46,145 bases of DNA, from assembly GCA_002685965.1 (NCBI GenBank), contig NYZE01000055.1, positions 1 through 46,145 of the forward strand. The letters are read 5' to 3'. The stretch is from Planctomycetota bacterium. GTDB lineage: Bacteria > Planctomycetota > UBA1135 > GCA-002748355. Shown here piece after piece: positions 1 through 7,719 of the stretch (position 1 is the first letter of the stretch; each line of letters opens with the position of its first letter). The notes beneath the pieces were generated by a model. That model was not told the DNA's origin and searched no databases. It saw nothing but the letters and a program-made list of their open reading frames with translations. Made by a program: the position numbers and the translations under genes.

Positions 1-108
1 GGAGAGCGCCCCGGCAGTCGAGAGTGCACCGCCGGCGGAGAGCGCCCCGGCAGTCGAGAGTGCACCGCCGGCGGAGAGCGCCCCGGCAGTCGAGAGTGCA
101 CCGCCGGC
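1..108. repeat. Three tandem identical 36-bp repeats
   Basis: A 36-base unit beginning GGAGAGCGCCCCGGCAGTCG is present three times without a mismatch, at 1-36, 37-72 and 73-108; a fourth partial copy (GGAGAGCG) starts at 109. The unit is a multiple of three, so each copy adds the same 12 residues to the reading frame that runs through it. The array probably continues left of the window. Confidence 0.97.
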
Positions 109-145
109 GGAGAGCGGCGCCGACACCCCCAAGGACGCAGAGTGA
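2..145 (+). CDS. rpsB: C-terminal tail of a truncated gene, probably ribosomal protein S2
   Basis: The frame opens at base 2 and stops at TGA 143-145, giving 47 residues: three copies of the 12-mer ESAPAVESAPPA and the end GADTPKDAE. Only this low-complexity acidic, Ala/Pro-rich tail is visible, so the name rests on position. rpsB lies directly before tsf in most bacteria, and the order tsf-pyrH-frr that follows is the classic arrangement. S2 proteins of some lineages carry disordered acidic or alanine-rich extensions. The gap to tsf is 6 bases. It could be another protein, since no S2 core residue can be seen. Confidence 0.6.
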   Translation, partial: ESAPAVESAPPAESAPAVESAPPAESAPAVESAPPAESGADTPKDAE

Positions 146-151
146 GCGGAC

Positions 152-1452
<1,301 letters not shown>

Positions 1453-1459
1453 GCTCGAC

Positions 1460-2026
1460 ATGACCGACAGTGGCAAGCAGATCCTCGACGACACGCAGGG
1501 CCGGATGGACAAGGCGCTTTCGCACCTGCGCGACGAGCTGAAGGGCATTCGCTCGGGCCGAGCGACGCCTGCCCTCGTCGAGAACATCCGTGTCGACTAC
1601 TACGGGTCGCCGACGCCGCTCTTGCAGCTCGCGCAGATCAGCGTGCCGGAGCCGCGTCAGTTGGCCGTCAAGCCGTTCGACATCGGCGCGATCAAGGAGA
1701 TCGAGCGCGCCATTCTCAAGTCGGACACCGGGCTGAGCCCCAGCTCGGACGGCAAGATGATCCGCCTGTCACTGCCTCCCCTGTCCGAGGAGCAGCGCAA
1801 GAAGCTTGCGCACCGGGTCAAGGACATCGCCGAGCAGGCGCGCGTATCGCTGCGCAACATCCGCCGCGATGGGAACAAGCACATCGAACAGGCAAAGAAG
1901 AGCGCCGAGATCTCCGAGGACCAAGCCCGCGACTTCGAGACTGAAATCCAGGAGGGCCTGAAGAAGCACGAGGGCGATGTGGACGACATCCTCAAGGCCA
2001 AGACCGAAGAGATCATGACGGTGTAG
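1460..2026 (+). CDS. frr: Ribosome recycling factor
   Basis: With EF-G, it splits the post-termination ribosome into subunits. The 188-residue product has the expected all-helical stem and the signatures LRDELKGIRSGRATPALVE near the N terminus, AILKSDTGLSPSSDGKMIRL in the middle, and the VSLRNIRRDGN helix near 125-140. The ATG at 1460 gives the normal family length; the open frame extends further upstream only as an out-of-frame shadow of pyrH. It closes the translation cluster, and tRNA-Lys follows 23 bases later, possibly on the same transcript. Confidence 0.97.
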   Translation: MTDSGKQILDDTQGRMDKALSHLRDELKGIRSGRATPALVENIRVDYYGSPTPLLQLAQISVPEPRQLAVKPFDIGAIKEIERAILKSDTGLSPSSDGKMIRLSLPPLSEEQRKKLAHRVKDIAEQARVSLRNIRRDGNKHIEQAKKSAEISEDQARDFETEIQEGLKKHEGDVDDILKAKTEEIMTV

Positions 2027-2049
2027 CCTGGCTTGGGCCGGGCTGGTGA

Positions 2050-2125
2050 GGGGGCGTAGCTCAGTTGGTAGAGCAACGGCCTTTTAAGCCGTTGGTCGAT
2101 GGTTCGAGTCCATCCGCCCTCACCA
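2050..2125 (+). tRNA. tRNA-Lys (anticodon UUU)
   Basis: The cloverleaf folds completely. The acceptor GGGGGCG (2050-2056) pairs with CGCCCTC (2115-2121) with one G-U pair. The D arm begins GCTC, the anticodon stem is ACGGC/GCCGT around the loop CTTTTAA (anticodon TTT), and the T arm is GATGG-TTCGAGT-CCATC. The CCA end is encoded (2123-2125). Confidence 0.97.
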
Positions 2126-2131
2126 CATAAA

Positions 2132-2150
2132 CACCCCGCTTCGCGGGGTG
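2132..2150 (+). terminator. Hairpin after tRNA-Lys
   Basis: CACCCCGC (2132-2139) and GCGGGGTG (2143-2150) form a perfect 8-bp stem closed by a TTC loop, 6 bases after the tRNA CCA end. No T-run follows, so it may stop transcription weakly or mark tRNA 3' processing. Confidence 0.6.
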
Positions 2151-2213
2151 GTTCGCAGCTAGAATCCAGCCTTCGCCCATCATGGAGAGATCCCCTTGAC
2201 CGAGAGTGGCGCC

Positions 2214-2465
2214 ATGGACGCTTCCCTTCTCGAGATCCTCGACTTGATCCGATGCCCGGAGAAACGTGTGCCCTTGAGGGCGGCGACGGGCGAGGAAATC
2301 GCGCAGCTCAACGAGCGGATCGCTGCCGGCGAGGTGGCCAACATGGCGGGCGTGAAGGTCGAGCAAGCGCTCGAGGCGGCGCTGGTTCGTGAGGGTGACG
2401 ACCTGGCCTATCCGATTTGCGATCGGATCCCGATCTTGATCGTGGAAGAGGGGATCGCGATATAA
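2214..2465 (+). CDS. Trm112/YcaR-like small protein
   Basis: The 83-residue product starts MDASLLEILDLIRCPEK, which aligns with the MDxxLLEILxCPxC opening of the Trm112/UPF0434 family. It ends with YPICDRIPILIVEE, matching the family's YPIRDGIPxML ending. Family members are small zinc-ribbon-like proteins that partner methyltransferases or have no known role. Here the N-terminal CxxC is reduced to one Cys (RCPEK) and one Cys remains near the end, so metal binding may be lost. A central insertion (about residues 30-60) separates the halves. ATG 2214 fits the family start; an in-frame TTG at 2196, after a GGAGAG Shine-Dalgarno, would add six residues. It lies between two tRNA genes. Confidence 0.75.
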   Translation: MDASLLEILDLIRCPEKRVPLRAATGEEIAQLNERIAAGEVANMAGVKVEQALEAALVREGDDLAYPICDRIPILIVEEGIAI

Positions 2466-2491
2466 GGGGGCTCGGCTAAGGAGCCTTGTAG

Positions 2492-2569
2492 GTCCCCGTC
2501 GTCTAGCTCGGCCTAGGACACCAGGTTTTCATCCTGGCGACACGGGTTCAAATCCCGTCGGGGATACCA
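2492..2569 (+). tRNA. tRNA-Glu (anticodon UUC)
   Basis: The acceptor GTCCCCG (2492-2498) pairs with CGGGGAT (2559-2565), with G-U at the first pair. The anticodon stem CCAGG/CCTGG encloses TTTTCAT (anticodon TTC), the T arm is ACGGG-TTCAAAT-CCCGT, and the CCA end is encoded at 2567-2569. Confidence 0.97.
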
Positions 2570-2601
2570 AACGCGTCGGCCGCAAAGCGGCCGGCGCGTT
2601 T
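2569..2601. terminator. Strong bidirectional terminator between tRNA-Glu and xerC
   Basis: AAACGCG-t-CGGCCGC (2569-2583) and GCGGCCG-g-CGCGTTT (2587-2601) pair along 15 positions with one internal G-T and an AAA loop. The stem is flanked by A's on one side and TTTCCTTTCT on the other. It lies between the plus-strand tRNA and the minus-strand xerC stop (2607), so it can end transcription from both sides. Confidence 0.85.
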
Positions 2602-2604
2602 CCT
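2573..2604. repeat. Copy 1 of a 32-bp direct repeat (terminator copy)
   Basis: This 32-base segment of the terminator hairpin recurs at 2626-2657 with a single difference (C to A at the 16th base), a shift of 53 bases. Copy 1 is non-coding. Confidence 0.9.
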
Positions 2605-2606
2605 TT

Positions 2607-3569
2607 CTAGCGCGTGGCGGGAGGGGCGTCGGCCGCAAAGAGGCCGGCGCGTTTCCTCTTGCTGCCGAGGGGGTGCGCTCGCTCATAGACCTCGCGCAAG
2701 CGTTCGAGCGACAGGTGCGTGTAGACCTGCGTCGTGACCAGATGGGCGTGGCCGAGCAGTTCTTGCACGGCGCGCAGGTTGGCACCCCGATCCAGTAGGT
2801 GGGTCGCGAAGGAGTGCCGCAGCGTGTGGGGGCTCGGCACGCGAGCGAGACCGGCGCGCAGTGCGAGCTCCCGCAACACCTGGCGCACGCGGCGGTCGGT
2901 GAGGCGCGTGCATCGTTTACCGAGGAAGAGGGCGCGCGTCTTGCGCCCGGCGCTGCTGAGCCGGGCGCCCCGCACCGGTAGCCAGGCAGCGATTGCATCA
3001 GTGGCCGGCGGTCCGAGCAGCCCGAGTCGTTGCTTGCGACCCTTGCCGCGCAGCACGACCGTGCCCCGCTCCTGGTCGAGGTCGTCGAGGTCGAGGCTGC
3101 ACAGCTCCGAAACACGGCAGCCGGTCGAGTAGATGGCCTCGAGCACCGCCCGGTTGCGGGTGCCCTGGAAGTCGCTGCCGTAGTCGAGCGAGAGCAAGAG
3201 CTCGACTTCGCCTTCGGTCAGCACGAAGGGCAGGGGCCGACCGCCGCGGGGTCCGTCGAGGACGGTGGTCGGGTTGCCGCGACTGGGGTCGCGGCGCTCG
3301 AGGAACTTGTAGAGAGAGCGCAGCGCCGACAACCCGCGTCGGATCGACGTCGGCTTGAGGCCGCGGCGCCGCAGCGATGCGGCGTAGCCGCGCAGGTCCT
3401 GCGGCGTTGCCGTGGTGGCCGTGCGTTCCTTGGATGCCAGCCATTCGACGAGGGCACCGCACTCGCGCGCGTAGGCGCGCAGGGTGTGGTCGCTGACGTT
3501 GCGGACGTCGGCTAGCCAGCCGAGAAAATCCTCGACGGACGGGTCGCTGGTTTGCTCTTCGCGGCGCAT
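2607..3569 (-). CDS. xerC: Tyrosine recombinase XerC/XerD family
   Basis: This site-specific recombinase of the integrase family probably resolves chromosome dimers at dif. The 320-residue protein has an N-terminal SAM-like core-binding domain (about 8-95) and a catalytic domain. All active-site residues are present: R152 (GCRVSEL), K176, H248 and R251 (HTLRHSFATHLL), H274 (LLGH) and nucleophile Y283 (QVYTHLS). Length and motifs fit XerC/D rather than a phage integrase, and there is no mobile-element context. The last roughly 17 residues (KRKRAGLFAADAPPATR) are coded by a duplicate of the neighbouring terminator. Its 5' end overlaps the longest possible pabB frame by 18 bases. XerC versus XerD cannot be settled here. 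Confidence 0.9.
   Translation of the reverse strand: MRREEQTSDPSVEDFLGWLADVRNVSDHTLRAYARECGALVEWLASKERTATTATPQDLRGYAASLRRRGLKPTSIRRGLSALRSLYKFLERRDPSRGNPTTVLDGPRGGRPLPFVLTEGEVELLLSLDYGSDFQGTRNRAVLEAIYSTGCRVSELCSLDLDDLDQERGTVVLRGKGRKQRLGLLGPPATDAIAAWLPVRGARLSSAGRKTRALFLGKRCTRLTDRRVRQVLRELALRAGLARVPSPHTLRHSFATHLLDRGANLRAVQELLGHAHLVTTQVYTHLSLERLREVYERAHPLGSKRKRAGLFAADAPPATR
2626..2657. repeat. Copy 2 of the 32-bp direct repeat, inside the xerC 3' end
   Basis: This copy matches 2573-2604 at 31 of 32 bases. On the minus strand it codes part of the XerC C-terminal tail (around KRAGLFAADAP). The mismatch weakens the hairpin here, whereas copy 1 folds perfectly. Confidence 0.9.
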
Positions 3570-4940
3570 GCCCCTCCCGTCTCATTGGAAGGCGTTGGCG
3601 GGCATGCAGTCAACGTCCTTGACGCATCCGGGTGGGCGGCGGACTCTGGGCCCGTGGACCTGCCCGCAGACGACCTCGCCGGCCATTGCCTGGATTGGCT
3701 GGCCGAGCGCGACGAGACCGAGCTGCCGGTGGTGCTGTTCTCCGGCGGCGATTCCGCCGATGCGTGCGGCCACGTGTTGGCGTGCAACCCGCGGATCATC
3801 GTCACCGCGGAGGCAGGGCGGCTGCAGGTGTCGGACCACGACGGTGGCCTGATCGAGCATGCCCCGCTGGCCGAGGTGCTCGACGTGCTGCGCCGACACA
3901 CGGGCAGCGAAGGCCGTTGGATCGGCTATTTCGGCTACGACTTGGCCTGGGTGTTCGAGTACGGCTTGCCGCGCTATCTCCCGCCCTCGTCGACCCTTCC
4001 GGATCTCTGGCTGGCCTGGTACGACGACCCGCGCACGATCGACATCGCGCCAGTTGGTTCGGGGGGGGGTAGAGCGCCAGAGGATCACAGCGGCGATGCG
4101 GGGGCCTTGGTCATGAAGGACCCGGCGTTTCACCGCGAGGAGTACGAGGCTGCGGTGGACCGGATTCGCGAGCACTGCCTGCGCGGCGATCTGTTTCAGG
4201 CTGACCTCTCGCGCCGCATCGAGCTCGAAGTCGAAGGTACGGCGATGGAGCTGTTCGGGCGGCTCATGCACAAGAGCCCGGCGCCGTTCATGGCCTACCT
4301 CGGTCTCGGCGGCGGTCGGGCCGTGGTCTCCTCCTCCCCGGAGGAGTTTCTACGCGTGCGTGGCAGCGCCGTGCGGACGCGACCGATCAAGGGTACGCGG
4401 CCGCGCGGGAGGGATCCGGCCAAGGACGCCGCGTTGTGCGATGAGCTGCTTGCCAGCGAGAAGGACCTCGCCGAGCTGACGATGATCGTGGATCTGATGC
4501 GCAACGATCTGGGGCGCGTCGCACGCCCGGGTTCGGTCGAGGTCGGCGACTTCCCGTCGTTGATGACCCTCCCCTACGTGCACCATCTCTACGCGACGAT
4601 CGAAGCGGAGCTGAACGAGGGCTACGACGTCTGGGATCTGCTCGCCGCGAGCTTCCCGCCGGGTTCGATCTCGGGTGCGCCGAAGCCGAAGGCGATCGAG
4701 ATCCTCGAGCTGGTCGAACGCTCGCGGCGCGGCGTCTACACGGGCGCGATCGGTTGGATCGGCGCCGATGGTGATGCGCACCTGAACGTCGCGATTCGCA
4801 CCGCGGAGTGGGACAACGGCCGTCTGCGCTTTGGCGTCGGTGGCGGCATCACGGCACTGTCGGATGCCTCCCTCGAGTTCGAAGAGACCCTCGACAAGGC
4901 GCGCGGCCTCGCCGCGGCGCTCGGCGTGTCGCGGCGGTGA
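3552..4940 (+). CDS. pabB: Aminodeoxychorismate synthase component I
   Basis: It converts chorismate and ammonia to 4-amino-4-deoxychorismate for folate synthesis. The 462-residue protein has the N-terminal anthranilate-synthase-like region (GYFGYDLAWVFEY near 126) and the catalytic chorismate-binding domain with SSPEEFL, RPIKGTRPRG, IVDLMRNDLGR and PPGSISGAPKPKAIE. The Lys in PIKGT (about residue 280) is the PabB nucleophile; anthranilate synthases have PIAGT. The start is uncertain: 3552 is a TTG overlapping xerC, and later in-frame options are TTG 3585 and GTG 3654. A run of nine G lies at 4061-4069 in the linker between domains, and the frame is intact across it. The stop overlaps pabC in GTGA. 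pabA is not in the window. Confidence 0.92.
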   Translation: MLFAAHAPPVSLEGVGGHAVNVLDASGWAADSGPVDLPADDLAGHCLDWLAERDETELPVVLFSGGDSADACGHVLACNPRIIVTAEAGRLQVSDHDGGLIEHAPLAEVLDVLRRHTGSEGRWIGYFGYDLAWVFEYGLPRYLPPSSTLPDLWLAWYDDPRTIDIAPVGSGGGRAPEDHSGDAGALVMKDPAFHREEYEAAVDRIREHCLRGDLFQADLSRRIELEVEGTAMELFGRLMHKSPAPFMAYLGLGGGRAVVSSSPEEFLRVRGSAVRTRPIKGTRPRGRDPAKDAALCDELLASEKDLAELTMIVDLMRNDLGRVARPGSVEVGDFPSLMTLPYVHHLYATIEAELNEGYDVWDLLAASFPPGSISGAPKPKAIEILELVERSRRGVYTGAIGWIGADGDAHLNVAIRTAEWDNGRLRFGVGGGITALSDASLEFEETLDKARGLAAALGVSRR

Positions 4941-5722
4941 CGCACGCGGTCTACTGCGACGGCGACTACTTGGTCGGCGATGTGCCGGTGTTCGGTGCCT
5001 TCTCTCCCGCGACTCGCTCCGGCGTCGGCGTGTTCGAGAGCTTCGCCGGAAGCGTAGGCGGCGTCCCGACGCTGGCGCGGCACGTGGACCGCCTGCAGTG
5101 GGCAGCTGGTCGTTGCGGGGCGTTGCCGCTGCCCGCCACCGATTTCGACGCCGTGTTTCGCGAACTGCACAACCGTGCGGGGCTTGCTCGTGCGCGCTGC
5201 CGCATCACGTTGTATCCCTCCGAGGTGCGGCCGCGCCTGGTCTGTACGGTCGAACCTCTGCCCGAACCGCTCGCCGATATCGCGCTGTGCACGAGTCCGT
5301 TCCGTCGTGGCGTCAACGACCCGACGTCGGCGCTCAAGCTCGAGTCGCGCGCCTTCTACGAGGTGGCCGTCGCCGACGCGCGGGCGCGTGGCGGCGACGA
5401 CGCGCTCCTGGTCGGCGATGACGGTGAGGTGCGCGAAACCACGCGTGCGAACGTGTTCTTGCAGCACGATAGCGGCAGCGTTCACACGCCGACTCTGACG
5501 GATCACTTCCTGGCCGGCATCACGCGCGCCGTCCTCCTTGAGGCACTCCGGGGCCGTGGCCATTCGGTTCGTGAACGCACGGTGGGGCGGGATGAGTTGT
5601 TCGACGCGAGCGCGGTGTTCGTCACCAATGCGGTCCAGGGGGTCGTGCCAGTCCGGGAACTCGATGGGCGACCGCTGCGTAGATTGGCCAGGGACGAGGT
5701 CTGGACGGACCTCTTGCCCTAA
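4937..5722 (+). CDS. pabC: Aminodeoxychorismate lyase (PLP fold type IV)
   Basis: It is expected to split 4-amino-4-deoxychorismate into p-aminobenzoate and pyruvate, the step after PabB. The 261-residue product has the class IV aminotransferase layout: GVGVFESF near 29, the PLP-binding lysine K134 in SALKLESRAFYE, and the E167 segment (GEVRETTRANVF) that contacts the cofactor ring. An FLAGITRAVLLEAL-type helix and a VFVTNAVQGVVPV segment follow. GTG 4937 gives a 4-base overlap with pabB (GTGA) and a normal length. Branched-chain or D-amino-acid aminotransferases share the fold, but pairing with pabB argues for PabC. Confidence 0.85.
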   Translation: MTHAVYCDGDYLVGDVPVFGAFSPATRSGVGVFESFAGSVGGVPTLARHVDRLQWAAGRCGALPLPATDFDAVFRELHNRAGLARARCRITLYPSEVRPRLVCTVEPLPEPLADIALCTSPFRRGVNDPTSALKLESRAFYEVAVADARARGGDDALLVGDDGEVRETTRANVFLQHDSGSVHTPTLTDHFLAGITRAVLLEALRGRGHSVRERTVGRDELFDASAVFVTNAVQGVVPVRELDGRPLRRLARDEVWTDLLP

Positions 5723-5726
5723 TCCC

Positions 5727-5739
5727 GGGGGTTCCCCCC
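5727..5739 (+). terminator. Small GC hairpin after pabC
   Basis: GGGGG at 5727-5731 faces CCCCCC at 5734-5739, forming a 4-5 bp stem with a tiny loop just after the pabC stop. No T-run follows, so this is only a weak terminator candidate. Confidence 0.3.
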
Positions 5740-5825
5740 TGCCGAAGTGGTCCAATGGCCTTACGCTGGGCACCAAGTTTGCTCGTCAGGACAGTGTTCT
5801 GGCCCGAGGCTCGGGGAGAAGAGAC

Positions 5826-6638
5826 ATGAGAAGAAGCACTCTGACCATCCTGATCGCTGCGGCCGTGGCTTCGGCGTCCCTGGCGCAGGGCAAGGTGCCC
5901 CCGCCCAAGGACGACGCAGAGGTCCCGGAGCTCATCAAGACCCTCAAGAAGGTCGTCAAGACCAAGAAGGGCGTGCGCGACGGCGAGGGCCAGCAGATCC
6001 TCGACAAGCTGTCGAGCCGCTGGAAGAAGCTCAACGCCAAGCAGCAAAAGGCGGTGACCAAGGCCATTGCGGGGTGCTTCAAGGCCAAACGCAAGCCAGA
6101 TCAGGTCCTGCTCTACCGGGCAGCCGGGGAAGCCTTGTCGCACTTCGGCAGGGGTGGTGCCAAGGCGCTCGCGATGGTCGTCGAGGACCGCCGGTTCAGA
6201 AACCAGAAGGAATGGGTCGTGTTCCGCGCGCTGATGATTCGCTTCCTGGGCCGGCCTGCCGTGACGACTGACAGGATCCCCAAGCTGTTGATGGGCCTCT
6301 GCGTCAAGGACAACGACGACCAGGCGCGGGCCAAGGCCGGTGAGGCGCTCGGCGATTACCACAAGTCGAAGCAGGAGGTGCGCAAGGGTATCGTCAAGGC
6401 GCTCGTCAAAGGTCTCGAGGAATGCTGGGCTGAGTCGAAGGCCAACCTCGATACCGGTGATCTCAACCGCGCAGTCTGGGCCAAGCGCTGGGCAGTGATC
6501 CAGGACCCGTGGATGAAGTCACTCAAGCGGCTCACCGGGCAGTCCTTCAAAGAGGTCAGACCCTGGGTCAAGTGGTGGAACAAGAACAAGAACAGAAACT
6601 GGGACAAGCCGAAGAGGGCCAAGCCGCGCCCCCGGTGA
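5826..6638 (+). CDS. Secreted helical-repeat (HEAT-like) protein of unknown function
   Basis: The 270-residue product starts with a clear signal peptide: MRRS, a hydrophobic stretch, then ASLAQG with probable cleavage after LAQ. The rest is rich in Lys and Ala and built of short helices. Segments such as LLYRAAGEALSHFG, FRALMIRFLGRPA and ARAKAGEALGDYH have the spacing of HEAT/armadillo repeats, usually protein-binding scaffolds. The C terminus is very basic (KKNKN-like, ending KRAKPRPR). ATG 5826 follows a GGGGAGAAG Shine-Dalgarno. Its stop overlaps the next start in GTGA, so the two are probably co-translated. I do not recognise a named family. Confidence 0.75.
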   Translation: MRRSTLTILIAAAVASASLAQGKVPPPKDDAEVPELIKTLKKVVKTKKGVRDGEGQQILDKLSSRWKKLNAKQQKAVTKAIAGCFKAKRKPDQVLLYRAAGEALSHFGRGGAKALAMVVEDRRFRNQKEWVVFRALMIRFLGRPAVTTDRIPKLLMGLCVKDNDDQARAKAGEALGDYHKSKQEVRKGIVKALVKGLEECWAESKANLDTGDLNRAVWAKRWAVIQDPWMKSLKRLTGQSFKEVRPWVKWWNKNKNRNWDKPKRAKPRPR

Positions 6639-7708
6639 GTCGCTGGCCCGAGCGTCGTTTGGCCGGCGCGCTGCTTCTGCTACCAGGTGTTTTGCTCGGC
6701 TGGGCGCTGCTCGGTTGGTCGGGGGAGGCGCGGCAACGCGATGCGCTCGAACGTCGCCACGCCGAGTTGCTGGTCCGGCTCGAGCGCGCGGTCGCGACGC
6801 GCAAGGCCGAAGTCTCCGAGAATCGGTGGCTCGAGAAGCGCCTGCTCGAGGCCGAACTGTCCCGCCAGGAAGGTCTACGCGCAATCACGTTACTCGGCGA
6901 CCGCATCAAGCGTGCCCGCAAGCCGCCGCCCAAGCCCGTCGATCAGGCCGTCACCCAGCGGCAGCGTGAGCTCGTGCAGAAGCTCAATGCTGTGCTGCGG
7001 CGCTACGGTGCATCGTGGTTACGAGTGCACGAGGTCGCGTCGCGCAAGGGCGCGGATCTCGAGAAGGTGCGGCTGGTCGTCCTCGACCAGTCTGGTGTCA
7101 TCGAGGGTGCCTTCGTCGCCGATCGTTGCCGCCTCGAGCTGGACCGCAAGACCGGCAAGGTCGCGTTGCGGCTGGAGGGGGTCACGAAGATCCTCGGCGG
7201 TGTACGCGAGAAGACGGAACGTCACGTGATCGAGTTCGAGGCCGCCGATCCGCGTGCCTTGGAGCTCGAACTCGGCGATGCGCTGGCACTCAAGGGTGAA
7301 TGGCCAAAGCCGAAGAGAGTCGAGCTACCGAAGGTCGACCCGGAGACCCTGGCGCTCTGGCGCGACCGGCTGGATGACTTGCTGTCACTGGTCAAGGGAG
7401 CGCGGTTCGAGCTCGGTCGACTGAGCAGTGTCGGCGAGAGCGCATTCTGGGGCGTCTCGATTCACGGTTACACAAGCACTGGAGTCTGGGAACGCCGCTT
7501 CGACGCCAAGAAGCTCGAAGTGTGGGTCGATGCGGCGGCGAACACGGTTGAGCTGCGATTGTTCGACGGTTCAGTGGCTGGTGAGTTTGGCGAGGTGACC
7601 TTTCCGGCACGTTGGTATCGCTATCCGCTCGCCGGCGTAGCGGCTGTGGACGCGGATCGTGTGCTGACCGGCTACGTGAAGCGCGTGAGACGACCGAAAC
7701 GCGGCTAA
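6635..7708 (+). CDS. Membrane-anchored coiled-coil protein of unknown function
   Basis: The 357-residue product, from GTG 6635 in the GTGA overlap, has one membrane segment near the N terminus (LAGALLLLPGVLLGWALLGW, about residues 7-28). A charged heptad-like coiled coil follows (about 35-90), then a Pro/Lys linker (RKPPPKPVDQ). The C-terminal part alternates beta-type and charged stretches and holds two similar halves (LELDRKTGKVALRLEGV and LEVWVDAAANTVELRLFDG), probably facing outward. The layout suggests an inner-membrane anchored envelope protein working with the secreted helical-repeat protein just upstream. No catalytic motif is visible. Confidence 0.7.
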   Translation: MSRWPERRLAGALLLLPGVLLGWALLGWSGEARQRDALERRHAELLVRLERAVATRKAEVSENRWLEKRLLEAELSRQEGLRAITLLGDRIKRARKPPPKPVDQAVTQRQRELVQKLNAVLRRYGASWLRVHEVASRKGADLEKVRLVVLDQSGVIEGAFVADRCRLELDRKTGKVALRLEGVTKILGGVREKTERHVIEFEAADPRALELELGDALALKGEWPKPKRVELPKVDPETLALWRDRLDDLLSLVKGARFELGRLSSVGESAFWGVSIHGYTSTGVWERRFDAKKLEVWVDAAANTVELRLFDGSVAGEFGEVTFPARWYRYPLAGVAAVDADRVLTGYVKRVRRPKRG

Positions 7709-7719
7709 GGTCACTTCAC

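Noticed and set aside
1-108. Regular 36-base repeats as a CRISPR array
   Set aside because: The copies abut without spacers and are in frame with a coding sequence that ends 37 bases later.
4736-5776. 346-codon antisense frame over pabC
   Set aside because: Arg/Ala/Gly-rich shadow of a confidently identified gene; no motif or start signal.
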